This document shows, piece by piece, positions 30,496-38,975 of a DNA stretch of 64,000 nt. This DNA comes from Nevskiales bacterium (lineage in GTDB: Bacteria; Pseudomonadota; Gammaproteobacteria; Steroidobacterales; GCA-2729495), in the NCBI GenBank assembly GCA_011526045.1, contig WYBE01000047.1, positions 62,001 to 126,000 on the forward strand. Direction: 5' to 3'. Position numbers and translations under genes: made by a program. The notes under the pieces were generated by a model. It did not search any database, was not told the DNA's origin, and worked only from the letters and a program-made list of their open reading frames with translations. Within the stretch, counting starts at the first letter, position 1. Every line of letters starts with the position of its first letter.

Positions 30496-30918
30496 TTAGC
30501 GCGGGTGAGGGCGATCGTCCGCGACAATCCTTATCCGGGTGGTGCCGGCGGGCACTTCGGGAACGCGCAATTCATACCGCGCACTCGGCGCTTGCAGACG
30601 GGCGCGTGGCGGCAATTCGCGCGGTTCGAAACTCACCGAATCCTCCCGCAACACGCCTCCATCCGCGCCGAGGAACTGCACATCGACATGACTGTGCGCG
30701 GTAGTCGCCGCGCCAAACTGGCGGGTCAAATATCCCTCGATCACGTATCCGCCGTCTGCCTTTTTGACGATAGGCCGCGCGAGGTCGATGACCGCGGAGG
30801 ACCGGCGCTCGACCGGCAGCGGCCACGTGCCGCCGAACCGCGTCGGGATTGCGGAACAACTGGCGAGCAGCAGCGCGCTGCCGCAGAGCAATGCTCGGGT
30901 GATGGGTCGATAGCTCAT
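30496..30918 (-). CDS. Lipoprotein of a metal-locus family (copy 2 of 4)
   Basis: 140 aa from the ATG at 30918. Lipobox LLLAS-C near residue 21, then a domain with AVIDLARPIVKKADGGYVIEGYLTRQFGAATTAHSHVDVQFLGADGGVLREDSVSFEPRELPPRARL...YELRVPEVPAGTTRIRIVADDRPH. The RQFGxxTTAxSHVDVxFL core, F-x-PREL and the ending with His define the family with 18328, 32786 and 42626. It sits 12 bp before the ZntA-type ATPase, unlike copies 3 and 4, which follow RND pumps. Probably an envelope-anchored accessory of metal export. Confidence 0.7.
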   Translation of the reverse strand: MSYRPITRALLCGSALLLASCSAIPTRFGGTWPLPVERRSSAVIDLARPIVKKADGGYVIEGYLTRQFGAATTAHSHVDVQFLGADGGVLREDSVSFEPRELPPRARLQAPSARYELRVPEVPAGTTRIRIVADDRPHPR

Positions 30919-30940
30919 AGTCGCTCCACGGTTGAGGTCG

Positions 30941-31216
30941 TTACGATTTTGCCGCCGCACGCCACTTGTGTCTGCGCCAGCAGTATCGCCCGATCTCGGC
31001 GATCGATCCAAGCGCGCCGCCCGCGATTCCACCCCCCAGCATGATCCACCGGCTCGGGTGCGCCAGGGCGACTTCGACGACCACCGCGATTGCCTCGCCG
31101 GCAAACAGCCCGACCAGAATTCCCGCCAGCGCGAATTCGGGCTTCTGCGGCCGGCGCAGCCGCCTCTCTCTTGAGACATTGGTAGGTTTTCGGCGCACGT
31201 TGGCAGATGCCCTCAT
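30941..31216 (-). CDS. Small two-span membrane protein
   Basis: 91 aa with a basic N-terminus (MRASANVRRKPTNVSRERRLRRPQK), two predicted membrane helices (about 28-50 and 57-75) and a basic C-terminus (RRHKWRAAAKS). The ATG overlaps the rpe stop as ATGA, so translation is coupled. No family recognised; the GGGIAGGALGSIAEIGRY second helix is Gly-rich, as in small helix-packing proteins. Function unknown. Confidence 0.55.
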   Translation of the reverse strand: MRASANVRRKPTNVSRERRLRRPQKPEFALAGILVGLFAGEAIAVVVEVALAHPSRWIMLGGGIAGGALGSIAEIGRYCWRRHKWRAAAKS

Positions 31217-31905
31217 CGTTTCATCCGCGTCTGTTCGCGAGCGGGGAGCGCTCGCAGATCACGAATCGCCGCCGCCATGTCGGGCGCGCGGAACAGCCAC
31301 GTGCCGGCCACCAGCACATCCGCCCCGGCAAGCAATCCTGCCGCGGCAGTGTCTCGGGTTACACTGCCATCGATTTCGATGCGAAAATCGAGTCCCAGGG
31401 CCACGCGGCGAACATAAGCGGCTTCGATTTTCTCGACCGTCTCGGGAATGAAGGTCTGACCTCCGAAGCCGGGATGCACGGTCATGACCAACAGCAGATC
31501 GATCTCGGAGAGAAACGGCTCGGCGTGCGCCAGCGGCGTCTCGGGATTGATCGCGAGTCCCGCTTTGCAGTCGCGTTCCCTTATACTGCGCAAGAGATGG
31601 GGCACGTCGGGCGGCGCGTTGCCGGTCTCGACATGAATCGTGATACGATTCGCTCCCGCATCGGCGAATGCATCGACATACGCGCCAGGACTCGCGACCA
31701 TCAGTTGCACATCGAAGGGCAGCCGCGTGTGCTGGCGGGCGGCCTTCACCACGGCTGGACCGAAGGAGATGTTCGGCACGAAGTTTCCGTCCATGATGTC
31801 GAGGTGCAGCCAGTCGGCGCCGCTCTGCTCGACGCGCCGCACCTCTTCACGCAGCCGTGAGAAATCCGCGGCGAGCAGCGACGGAGCGATGATGCGATCA
31901 AACAT
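31213..31905 (-). CDS. rpe: Ribulose-phosphate 3-epimerase
   Basis: 230 aa TIM-barrel from the ATG at 31905 (an in-frame GTG at 31923 is possible). Signature motifs: IIAPSLLAADFSRL at the N-terminus, WLHLDIMDGNFVPNISFGP with the catalytic Asp and metal His, LMTVHPGFGGQTFI, and FRIEIDGSV with the second catalytic Asp. It interconverts ribulose-5-phosphate and xylulose-5-phosphate in the pentose phosphate and Calvin pathways and uses a divalent metal. Its presence inside a metal-export operon, 35 bp after a PII-protein gene, is unusual. Rpe is a known target of metal mismetallation, so co-regulation would make sense. Confidence 0.92.
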   Translation of the reverse strand: MFDRIIAPSLLAADFSRLREEVRRVEQSGADWLHLDIMDGNFVPNISFGPAVVKAARQHTRLPFDVQLMVASPGAYVDAFADAGANRITIHVETGNAPPDVPHLLRSIRERDCKAGLAINPETPLAHAEPFLSEIDLLLVMTVHPGFGGQTFIPETVEKIEAAYVRRVALGLDFRIEIDGSVTRDTAAAGLLAGADVLVAGTWLFRAPDMAAAIRDLRALPAREQTRMKR

Positions 31906-31940
31906 GGCGGCGGATCGAGTCACGGAGCAGGCTTTCGAGT

Positions 31941-32285
31941 TTACACGGCCGTCTCACCCGTTTCGCCGCTGCTCACCCGCAGGGCGGATTCCAGCGGCAT
32001 GACATATACTTTACCATCGCCTCGGTTTCCGGTGTGGGCGGCGGCGGCAATCGCCCTTGTCAGCGCCACTACGCGCTCGTCAGGCACCATCACCTCGACG
32101 CGCACCTTGCGCACAATGCCGAGCAGGGACTCCGCCTCCTCGTCCGGGGAGTGGCCGTGGCGTCCACCGCGGCCAAACCCCCGCACGTCGCTGAACGACG
32201 CGCCGCTCAAGCCGGTCACATTGTGCAATGCGTCGCGCACCGCTTCTTCCTTCGAGGGGCGAATGAATGCGACGATCGTTTTCAC
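31941..32285 (-). CDS. PII-family protein (PII-NG type) of a metal operon
   Basis: 114 aa from a GTG at 32285, which lies 4 bp after the upstream stop. MKTIVAFIRPSKEEAVRDALHNV is the PII N-terminus, DVRGFGRGGRHGHS the T-loop base, KVRVEVMVPDERVVALTRAIAAAAHTGNRGDGKVYVMPLESALRVSSGETG the B- and C-loops. The T-loop lacks the canonical uridylylated Tyr and is His/Gly-rich, fitting the PII-NG group known from genomic linkage to heavy-metal RND pumps. It is probably a trimeric cytoplasmic regulator sensing nucleotide or metal and acting on the efflux system. Assignment to PII is firm; the role is inferred. Confidence 0.8.
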   Translation of the reverse strand: MKTIVAFIRPSKEEAVRDALHNVTGLSGASFSDVRGFGRGGRHGHSPDEEAESLLGIVRKVRVEVMVPDERVVALTRAIAAAAHTGNRGDGKVYVMPLESALRVSSGETGETAV

Positions 32286-32289
32286 GGCA

Positions 32290-32772
32290 TCAGTCCTTTT
32301 TCTTTTTGTCGTGATCGTGCGCGTGCTCTTTTCCGGCGTCCTCGCACACGCAGGCGTATTCCGCACGCTTGCACTCGCCGCAGACTTCATCGTGGAACAG
32401 CACGCGATAGTTCTTTGGCCGCGCGTTGGCGCTTTCGCGAATTTGCACGACGACGTTATAGTCGTCGCCCTCGGGAAGCGGAGCGGTCGAAACCAACGCG
32501 CCGTTTTTCTCGACAAAATCGAGCTTCACCTTGCCGGTCTTCGCCTCGGCTGTCGCGCTCACGACCTGCCCCGAAAGAGGGATCGGTTTGAGTGCCTTGT
32601 CGTAGAAAGAGACGACCGCGGTGCGATCCTTCTCGACGAAGAACTCGGCGTGCGGGGCATCTGTGGTGAGGATCCGCCCGCCCTTGGGGCCGGGGATCGG
32701 CTTGGCAACGAGCGCCGCAGCCGTGGCCGCAAGCGCGATGAATGCAGTGGCAATGTATCGCGTAGTCTTCAT
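32290..32772 (-). CDS. Secreted CGECKRAEYAC-motif protein (copy 1 of 2)
   Basis: 160 aa. A signal peptide (MKTTRYIATAFIALAATAAALVA) is followed by a beta-sandwich-like domain that begins KPIPGPKGGRILTTDAPHAEFFVEKDRTAVVSFYDKALKPI and continues to LPEGDDYNVVVQIRESANARPKNYRVLFHDEVCGECKRAEYACVCEDAGKEHAHDHDKKKK. Four Cys in C-x2-C-x6-C-x-C and a His-rich tail suggest a metal site. The paralogue at 42130-42567 is shorter and lacks the His tail. In both modules the gene follows the RND-linked lipoprotein. It is likely a periplasmic metal chaperone or sensor; no named family is known to me. Confidence 0.75.
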   Translation of the reverse strand: MKTTRYIATAFIALAATAAALVAKPIPGPKGGRILTTDAPHAEFFVEKDRTAVVSFYDKALKPIPLSGQVVSATAEAKTGKVKLDFVEKNGALVSTAPLPEGDDYNVVVQIRESANARPKNYRVLFHDEVCGECKRAEYACVCEDAGKEHAHDHDKKKKD

Positions 32773-32785
32773 GGGAACAAATCCG

Positions 32786-33202
32786 TCAAGGTTGGTGCTC
32801 CGCGCGGTCGTGCGCGCGCACTTGGATTGTGGCGGTGCCGGTCGGCATCGCCGGAATTGGCAGCGTGTAATGCCCCCGCGGCGCCATACGATGCCCTCCG
32901 CCGCGGCGAATGTCGCGAGGAGTGAAATATGTCACTTCGCTGCGCAATTCGCGGCCTGTTGCATCGAGAAAAGCGACATCGATATGAGTCTGCGCCGTCG
33001 TCTGGACACCGAATTGGCGATAAACCCAGCCATCCAGCAGTAGCCGCCCGTCCTTCACGACAAGCTTGGGTTGATAGACCGCCACCGATTTCGACGGAAT
33101 GCGGTCAAGCGTGACCGCTGCCGCTTCCGGTGGCAGCGGCACGGAAGCGCAGCCGGACAGGCCGGCCGCGCAGAACAGAACACTTAAACGTGCGGAGTTC
33201 AT
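32786..33202 (-). CDS. Lipoprotein of a metal-locus family (copy 3 of 4)
   Basis: 138 aa. Lipobox AGLSG-C near residue 18, then ASVPLPPEAAAVTLDRIPSKSVAVYQPKLVVKDGRLLLDGWVYRQFGVQTTAQTHIDVAFLDATGRELRSEVTYFTPRDIRRGGGHRMAPRGHYTLPIPAMPTGTATIQVRAHDRAEH. It starts inside the stop of the RND gene (ATGA overlap) and is followed 13 bp later by the CGECKRAEYAC gene. The lipoprotein-after-RND arrangement recurs at 42626. The conserved beta pattern suggests an Ig-like domain that could contact the pump. Confidence 0.75.
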   Translation of the reverse strand: MNSARLSVLFCAAGLSGCASVPLPPEAAAVTLDRIPSKSVAVYQPKLVVKDGRLLLDGWVYRQFGVQTTAQTHIDVAFLDATGRELRSEVTYFTPRDIRRGGGHRMAPRGHYTLPIPAMPTGTATIQVRAHDRAEHQP

Positions 33203-36200
33203 GTTTGTGCTCCAGGTGTGGTTGAATTCGGCGCTGGTGTGGCATCGGCCCGGTCGCGCTCCGCCCAGCAGTAGAGCGTGGGCAACAACACGAGCGTGAG
33301 AAAAGTTGCCGTGATGATTCCGCCGATGACGACGGTCGCGAGCGGTCGCTGCACCTCCGCACCCGAGCCGTGCGCAAGCGCCATCGGCACGAAGCCGAGC
33401 GAAGCGACAAGCGCCGTCATCAGCACCGGCCGCAAGCGCGTCAGCGCGCCTTCGATCACAGAATCGCGCACGGTTTTGCCTTCTTCGCGAAGCTGATTGA
33501 TGAACGAGATCATCATCACGCCGTTGAGCACCGCGACGCCCGAGAGCGCGATGAAGCCCACCGCTGCCGAGATCGAAAACGGCAGGCCACGCAGCCAAAG
33601 CGCAAAGATGCCACCGGTAACGGCGAGCGGAATGCCAGTGTAAACGATCAGCGCCTGCCGAACGCTGCCGAACGCCATGAAGATGAGCAGAAAGATCAGT
33701 CCCAGCGCCATCGGCACGACGATCATGAGCCGCGCGCGTGCCTCCTGCAGGTTCTTGAACGCGCCGCCGTATTCGACGAAGTAGCCTTCCGGCAGCTTCA
33801 CCTCAGCGGCGATCTTCGCCTGCGCTTCCTGCACGAAGCTCTGCACGTCGCGCCCGCGGAGATTCACCTGAATCGCCATCCGGCGCTGAAACGCTTCGCG
33901 GCTGATCGTGTTGACGCTCTCGGTCACGCTCACGTCGGCCACCTGCCCCAGCGTGATGAAACCGCCATCGCTGGTGCGCACGGGAAGGTTCGCCACGTTG
34001 GCGAAATCACGTCGCGCGCGTTCGGGCAGCCGTGTGATGATGGGGAAGCGACGGTTCCCCTCCACGATCATGCCGGCCTCATGACCGGCAAACGCCGTCT
34101 CGATCACCTTGTTCACCTCGGCGGCATGCACGTTGTAGCGCGCCATCGCGGTCCGGTTGAGCACGATTTGAAGCACGGGCGCCTTGCCTGCGGCATCGAA
34201 CTCCACGTCGGCAGCACCGGGGATCTTATCGACGATTTCGCGGACCTCGCTCGCCGCTTTTTCCAACGTGTCGTAGTCGTCGCCGAAGACCTTGATCGCA
34301 ATGTCGGCGCGACTGCCGGAGAGCAGTTCGTTGAAGCGAAGCTCGATGGGCTGCGAGAAAAGATAGCTTTGGCCGGGAAACCGCGCGCCCAGCTCCTCCG
34401 CCATCATGTTCGTGAGCTCGTCCTTCGTGATCGAGCGGCCATCGATCTTGCGCCACTCGGCGGGCGCCTTGAGCAGGATGTAGCTGTCGCCTACGTTCAC
34501 GCCCATCGGATCGGTCGCGACCTCTGACGTCCCGACGCGCGCAAACGTGTGCGTCACCTCGGGGAATTTCTCCAGCATCAGCTTTTCCGCCGCCGTCTGC
34601 ATTTCCAACGAGGGCGAAAGGCCGATGCTCGTCGTCCGAATCATCTGCGCGGCGAGCGAGCCTTCGTCGAGCTGCGGAATGAACTCCGCGCCGAGCTGCT
34701 GGAAGACCCATAGAGACAAGGCAAAGACGCCCACCGCGATCGCCGACATGAGCCAGCGCATCCGCAGACTGAAACGAAGGACCGGCGCATAAACGCGCTT
34801 CGCGAAGCGTATGACGAAATTGTCCTCCTCGCTCACTTTTTTCGTCATGAAAAACGAGCAGAGGACCGGCACGACCGTCAGCGCGAGGATGAGCGCGCCG
34901 ATGAGCGCGAACACGACCGTGAACGCCATCGGCTTGAACATCTTCCCCTCGACGCCCGTCAGCGTGAACATCGGCAGGTAAACGATCGTGATGATCGCGA
35001 CGCCAAACACCGTGGGCGTGCCTACCTGCTTGCAGGCCGCGAGAATCGTGTGCAGCCGCTCCTCGCGATTGAGCAGCCGACTGAGCTGATGCTGCCGGTG
35101 TGCCAGCAGCCGGACGACGTTTTCCGCCATCACAACCGCGCCATCAACGATGAGACCGAAATCGACAGCGCCGAGGCTCATCAGATTGCCCGATACGCCA
35201 TAGCGCACCATACCCGTCATCGCGAAGAGCATCGAAAGCGGAATCGCCGACGCGACGATCAACGCCGCGCGCACGTTGCCGAGCAGCGCGACGAGCACTG
35301 CGATCACCAGCACCGCGCCCTCGAAGAGGTTCTTTTCCACGGTGCGAATGGTCGCGTTCACCAGATCGGTGCGGTTGTAAACCGTCTCGATCACCATGCC
35401 GGGCGGCATTTTCGCCTGGAGTTCCGAGATTTTCTGATGCACGCGGCTGGAAACCAACCGGCTGTTCTCGCCGATGAGCATCAGCGCCGAGCCGAGCACA
35501 GCTTCCTGACCATCGTGGGTCGCCGAACCGGTGCGCTGGCCCGAGCCGATCGAGACTTCCGCCACGTCCTTCACGCGCAACGCAGCCGGGCGGCCGGCGA
35601 ACTTGAGCGGGAGGTTAGCGATCTCCTCGGTGGTCTGGACACGGCCGATCCCGCGCACGGTCACGGCCTCGCCGCCCTTTTCGACGACAGAGCCGCCAGC
35701 GTTCGCCACGTTTTCAGAGATCACGTCGGCCACCTCGCCCACGGTGAGCCCGACACTCGTGAGCTTGGCCGGATCGGGCAGAATCACGATCTGCCGCTCG
35801 TAACCGCCGGACGTGTTGACCTCGGTCACGCCTTTGACCGTGCGGAGCGCCGGCTTCACAACATAATCCTGCGCGAGCTTGAGCTGACGCAGGCGCTCGA
35901 CCGGATCGCCCGGCGCGTCCTTGAAATCTTTTCGGTAGTGAACCGTGTAGTGATAGATTTCGCCGAGGCCCGTGGTGATCGGAGCGAGCTTCGGCGTGAC
36001 GCCTGGCGGCAGCTCGTCGAGCACGGCCTGGAGCCGCTCACCTGCGAGCTGGCGCGCCCGGTAGATGTCGGCGTCCTCCTCGAAAATCAGCGTCACCTGT
36101 GAGAGGCCGAATTTTGAAATGGAGCGCACCTCCAGGAGTTTTTCGATGCCACCCATCTCCACCTCGATGGGATAGGTGACGAGCTTTTCGATTTCCTCCG

Positions 36201-36372
36201 GCGCGAGCGCCGGCACCGAGGTGTTGATTTGCACCTGCACGTTCGTGATGTCGGGCACGGCATCGATGGGAAGCTGCGTGGCCGACCAGGCGCCGACGGC
36301 GATGAGCGCCACGGCGCCAAGCAGCACAAACACGCGCTGGCGCAGGGCGAACTCGAGAATTTTGTCGATCAT
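33199..36372 (-). CDS. czcA: Heavy-metal efflux RND permease, CzcA-type (copy 1)
   Basis: 1057 aa, full length for the HME-RND family (about 1040-1070). The two-fold repeat is intact, with 12 membrane helices, large periplasmic loops and the helix-4 motif DFGLIVDGAVVMAEN at about residues 400-415, whose D-x5-D-x6-E pattern is that of CzcA-type pumps for Zn, Co, Cd and Ni rather than the CusA (Cu/Ag) form. N-terminal ALRQRVFVLLG and C-terminal GVPVL/EGALTRLRPVLMTALVASLGFVPMA are standard. The ATG is 24 bp after the adaptor gene and the stop overlaps the lipoprotein start. It forms the inner-membrane pump of the 33-39 kb module. Confidence 0.95.
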   Translation of the reverse strand: MIDKILEFALRQRVFVLLGAVALIAVGAWSATQLPIDAVPDITNVQVQINTSVPALAPEEIEKLVTYPIEVEMGGIEKLLEVRSISKFGLSQVTLIFEEDADIYRARQLAGERLQAVLDELPPGVTPKLAPITTGLGEIYHYTVHYRKDFKDAPGDPVERLRQLKLAQDYVVKPALRTVKGVTEVNTSGGYERQIVILPDPAKLTSVGLTVGEVADVISENVANAGGSVVEKGGEAVTVRGIGRVQTTEEIANLPLKFAGRPAALRVKDVAEVSIGSGQRTGSATHDGQEAVLGSALMLIGENSRLVSSRVHQKISELQAKMPPGMVIETVYNRTDLVNATIRTVEKNLFEGAVLVIAVLVALLGNVRAALIVASAIPLSMLFAMTGMVRYGVSGNLMSLGAVDFGLIVDGAVVMAENVVRLLAHRQHQLSRLLNREERLHTILAACKQVGTPTVFGVAIITIVYLPMFTLTGVEGKMFKPMAFTVVFALIGALILALTVVPVLCSFFMTKKVSEEDNFVIRFAKRVYAPVLRFSLRMRWLMSAIAVGVFALSLWVFQQLGAEFIPQLDEGSLAAQMIRTTSIGLSPSLEMQTAAEKLMLEKFPEVTHTFARVGTSEVATDPMGVNVGDSYILLKAPAEWRKIDGRSITKDELTNMMAEELGARFPGQSYLFSQPIELRFNELLSGSRADIAIKVFGDDYDTLEKAASEVREIVDKIPGAADVEFDAAGKAPVLQIVLNRTAMARYNVHAAEVNKVIETAFAGHEAGMIVEGNRRFPIITRLPERARRDFANVANLPVRTSDGGFITLGQVADVSVTESVNTISREAFQRRMAIQVNLRGRDVQSFVQEAQAKIAAEVKLPEGYFVEYGGAFKNLQEARARLMIVVPMALGLIFLLIFMAFGSVRQALIVYTGIPLAVTGGIFALWLRGLPFSISAAVGFIALSGVAVLNGVMMISFINQLREEGKTVRDSVIEGALTRLRPVLMTALVASLGFVPMALAHGSGAEVQRPLATVVIGGIITATFLTLVLLPTLYCWAERDRADATPAPNSTTPGAQT

Positions 36373-36396
36373 GTTGGGATCAGAAAGGGAATGAAA

Positions 36397-37101
36397 TTAG
36401 TGGCTGTGGCCGCCGCCCTTGGTGAGGCGCAGCTCTGCAAGCCAGAGTTGTTCGACGGGCGCGATGACGACCACGTCGCCCGCGTAGAGCCCGTCGGTGA
36501 TTTCCACAAAATCGGCGGAGCGCGCCTCGGTCTTCACCGGCGTGCGCAGGTAATGCTCGCCGTTGACGACATAGATGAAAGTGCCGGTGGCGGCATCGAG
36601 CAGTGCCGAGCGCGGCACGGCCAGCACGGGCGACGGCTCGGTCGCGAATTCGAGATCGACGAACTCGCCGATCGCCGGCGGTGGCGTGCGTTCGAGCGCC
36701 ACGACCAGATCGACCAGCCGGGTCGCCGAGGCGGCCCCGCGATCGATCCGCACCAGTTTCGCATCTTTGAACGTGTGCTTCTTGAAATGCTCCACCTGCC
36801 CGGCAGGGACGGTCACGCTGGCGAGCACCTGCGGAGTCGTCGCGAAGACGTGCGCGATCAACCGGATGTTGTCAGCGAGCGGACGTTCTTCCGCCTCGGC
36901 CGTTTTAAGGCCGAGTGCCTTTCTCACTTCGGGATTGAGCAAAAGACCGCGACCGGCCTTGAAGGTAACTCCACCGGCACCCTCGGCTTCTTCGTGCTCT
37001 CCTGGTTTCGCAGCGGTCTCGGCGGATTTGCGTCCGCAACCGCTGCCGAGCAGCGCGGCACCAGCCATAGCCAGAACAAGCAATTGAGCGTATCGCTTCA
37101 T
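36397..37101 (-). CDS. Unusually short RND periplasmic adaptor (copy 1)
   Basis: 234 aa, lipoprotein signal with LLGSG-C22. Canonical CzcB/CusB adaptors run to about 380-500 aa with a helical hairpin and lipoyl domain. Here only the beginning (FKAGRGLLLNPEVRKALGLKTAEAEERPLADNIRLIAHVFAT), a short barrel (LVRIDRGAASATRLVDLVVALERTPPPAIGEFVDLEF) and the membrane-proximal domain (LAVPRSALLDAATGTFIYVVNGEHYLRTPVKTEA..DGLYAGDVVVI) remain, and the helical hairpin appears absent. The tail GGGHSH could bind metal. The ATG overlaps the outer-membrane factor stop by 4 bp. The adjacent OMF and RND genes are complete, so this looks like a deliberate short form. Confidence 0.85.
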   Translation of the reverse strand: MKRYAQLLVLAMAGAALLGSGCGRKSAETAAKPGEHEEAEGAGGVTFKAGRGLLLNPEVRKALGLKTAEAEERPLADNIRLIAHVFATTPQVLASVTVPAGQVEHFKKHTFKDAKLVRIDRGAASATRLVDLVVALERTPPPAIGEFVDLEFATEPSPVLAVPRSALLDAATGTFIYVVNGEHYLRTPVKTEARSADFVEITDGLYAGDVVVIAPVEQLWLAELRLTKGGGHSH

Positions 37102-38393
37102 GGCGCGATCTCCACCGGGTTGAAGTCGAGACCGGTGAGCTGTTGCAGTTTCAGCCCCGCTTCGAGCGCTTCGCGCTGCGTGTCGAACAGCGCCTCCACG
37201 GCGTCGAGATAGCTGTTCTGCAATTCGACGTAGGTCGCGATCGGCACCGCGCCGAGCCGATAGTGCCGGTCGGCCAGCTCCGCCGCTTCGCGGAACTTCA
37301 TTGTCGAATCGGCCGCCCAGCGGCGGGATTCGGCGAGCTTCGTCGTGAACGCCTGCGCGGCAGTCAGCACGTCGCGTTCGACTTCGCGTTGCGCGACGAC
37401 CGCCGCGGCCTCCGCCTGCCGGCGGCGCGCCTCGGCGACATCGACGGCGCTACGCGTGCGATTGGTCAGCGGAAGCGGCACGCTCAGGCCGATGCCGATC
37501 TTCTTCTCATGACTGCCGGCCGTCTCGTCGGAGTAGTAGGGCGTGACGGAGATCGACGGATAACGCTCGTTGCGAGCGAGCCGCACGAGGAATCCCTGCT
37601 GTTCCAACTCCACGCGGCGAATCCTGAAATCGAAATTGTTCTCGAGCGCGGCGGCGAGCAGCGCATCCGTCGCCGGCGCGTCGTTGAGCTTCAGCGCGGG
37701 ATTGGCCACGCGCAATGGCGTGCCCGCGCTTACGCCGCGGAGCTGGTTAAGCTCAATCAATGCCGCCTGCACCGCGAGCTGCGCTTCAGTAGCGCGGCGC
37801 TGAAGCGCGAGTTCGCTCGCCTCGATCACACGCGTTTCGAGCAGCGGCGTCACGCCTGCCGGATCGCGGGCGAGGAACGTCTCCTTGAGTGCCGCGAACC
37901 GATCCGCGACTTCGCGAATCGCCGCCGCCTCCGCGTTGGCGGCGTGCAGGCTGTAGGCGAGCGTGCGGGCGCGGGCGACGAGCGCGTTGCGGAAGCGGTC
38001 CAATCCAAGCTCAGCCAACTCGACCTGCCGGTTGGCGATCGCCTTGCGCAGCCCGAGTCGGCCGGGCCACTCGAATTTCTGCGTGACGGAAACCGCCCAC
38101 GCTTTGCCTTCGCCCTCCAAGACGCCCGTGCGATCGACGGCTCGTTTTCGACCGAGGTCGAGAGACAATTCGGGATCACTGAGGGCGGCGGCCGAGCGGC
38201 GCCCCGCTTTGGCAGCGGCGATTTCGGCCTCGTAGAATTTCAGCTCGGGGTTGTTGGCCGTGATTTCAGCCACGAGCGCCGGGAGCTGAACCGGCGGGGG
38301 TTCAGCAGGCGGAGTTTGGGCGCGCAGCGACGCGGCGGTGAGTAGGATCGCCCCAAAGGAGCGAGGGAACGTGAAACGGAAAAATGACTTCAT
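37098..38393 (-). CDS. Outer-membrane efflux factor (TolC/CzcC-type, copy 1)
   Basis: 431 aa with a signal peptide (to about residue 25) and the outer-membrane efflux (OEP) double repeat: LPALVAEITANNPELKFYEAEIAAAKAGRRSAAALSDPELSLDLG near the N-terminus and RLGAVPIATYVELQNSYLDAVEALFDTQREALEAGLKLQQLTGL near the C-terminus. It forms the trimeric channel of the efflux system. It shares a 4-bp ATGA overlap with the short adaptor gene and matches 46649-47944 closely along its length, including the sequence RDPAGVTPLLETRVIEASELALQ. Confidence 0.92.
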   Translation of the reverse strand: MKSFFRFTFPRSFGAILLTAASLRAQTPPAEPPPVQLPALVAEITANNPELKFYEAEIAAAKAGRRSAAALSDPELSLDLGRKRAVDRTGVLEGEGKAWAVSVTQKFEWPGRLGLRKAIANRQVELAELGLDRFRNALVARARTLAYSLHAANAEAAAIREVADRFAALKETFLARDPAGVTPLLETRVIEASELALQRRATEAQLAVQAALIELNQLRGVSAGTPLRVANPALKLNDAPATDALLAAALENNFDFRIRRVELEQQGFLVRLARNERYPSISVTPYYSDETAGSHEKKIGIGLSVPLPLTNRTRSAVDVAEARRRQAEAAAVVAQREVERDVLTAAQAFTTKLAESRRWAADSTMKFREAAELADRHYRLGAVPIATYVELQNSYLDAVEALFDTQREALEAGLKLQQLTGLDFNPVEIAP

Positions 38394-38505
38394 TTGGGAA
38401 TGCGGGAGAAACGATTGAAAGCGGGCATGGCGCAGCCCGGAGAAACGCGACGCGCAGGCGTCAGCGCAGAATCAATCTGTGCCCGTCAGTCCGCGCAGGG
38501 ACCGA

Positions 38506-38907
38506 TCAGGCGTGACCCAACGAAGGAGCGCGCGGCGAGAGCGCGGCGCGCTGCACAAACTGCCACGTCGGCACCCAATTCAGTGGGCGCTCGACAAGCT
38601 CACACGGCAAATCACCAGCGGAGACTTCCAACAGCGGAGCGGCAAGATCGCTGCAAATGAGACAAAAACACTCGGCGAACTGCGGCGCAGGAACGGACGG
38701 TGTGTCATTGTCGATCCGATAACTGCCGCCCTCTACGGTGTCGCAACCGTCGTGCGAGCAGTGAGGTTCGCCCCCGGCGCAGCACGTTTGATCGACCGCA
38801 GTATGTTGCTCGAAAATCCCCGCCGCTTCGAGTCCGCAGTGCTGCGTCGCCAGCAGCCAAAGGGCCACCCACACAACGGCAAAGAGGTTGTTGCGGAATC
38901 GACTCAC
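38506..38907 (-). CDS. Secreted Cys-rich protein at the head of metal module B
   Basis: 133 aa from a GTG at 38907, chosen because it aligns with the GTG start of the copy at 48453 (VSRFRNNLFAVVWVALWLLATQHCGLEAAG against VRRFHLLVASFLVALWLPATLRCEIEAVPG). A signal anchor is followed by Cys-rich clusters (DQTCCAGGEPHCSHDGCD; CFCLICSDLAAPLLEV) and the ending TWQFVQRAALSPRAPSLGHA. A shared 20-bp element lies 22 bp upstream. It is probably a small secreted metal-binding protein or sensor; relatives with RGPP/RAPSL ends occur before metal efflux operons in other bacteria. Confidence 0.7.
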   Translation of the reverse strand: MSRFRNNLFAVVWVALWLLATQHCGLEAAGIFEQHTAVDQTCCAGGEPHCSHDGCDTVEGGSYRIDNDTPSVPAPQFAECFCLICSDLAAPLLEVSAGDLPCELVERPLNWVPTWQFVQRAALSPRAPSLGHA

Positions 38908-38929
38908 CGCGCCAAACGAGCGGCGGCAA

Positions 38930-38949
38930 GAACGAATGTCAACTCTGCC
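38930..38949 (-). promoter_or_regulatory. Shared element with TTGACA before metal module B
   Basis: On the minus strand GGCAGAGTTGACATTCGTTC, identical over all 20 bases to the element at 48489-48508. It contains a perfect -35 hexamer TTGACA, but the region 17-19 bp further (TCGTTT) is a poor -10, as expected for a promoter that needs an activator. Confidence 0.7.
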
Positions 38950-38975
38950 ATTGGCGTCCATCTCAGGCGTTGGGA

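Noticed and set aside
33184-33212. CGTTTAA on the minus strand inside a lipoprotein gene
   Set aside because: No TGAGGGAT-like box at 14-15 bp; within the coding start. Shows that the -10 alone is not enough to call a site.
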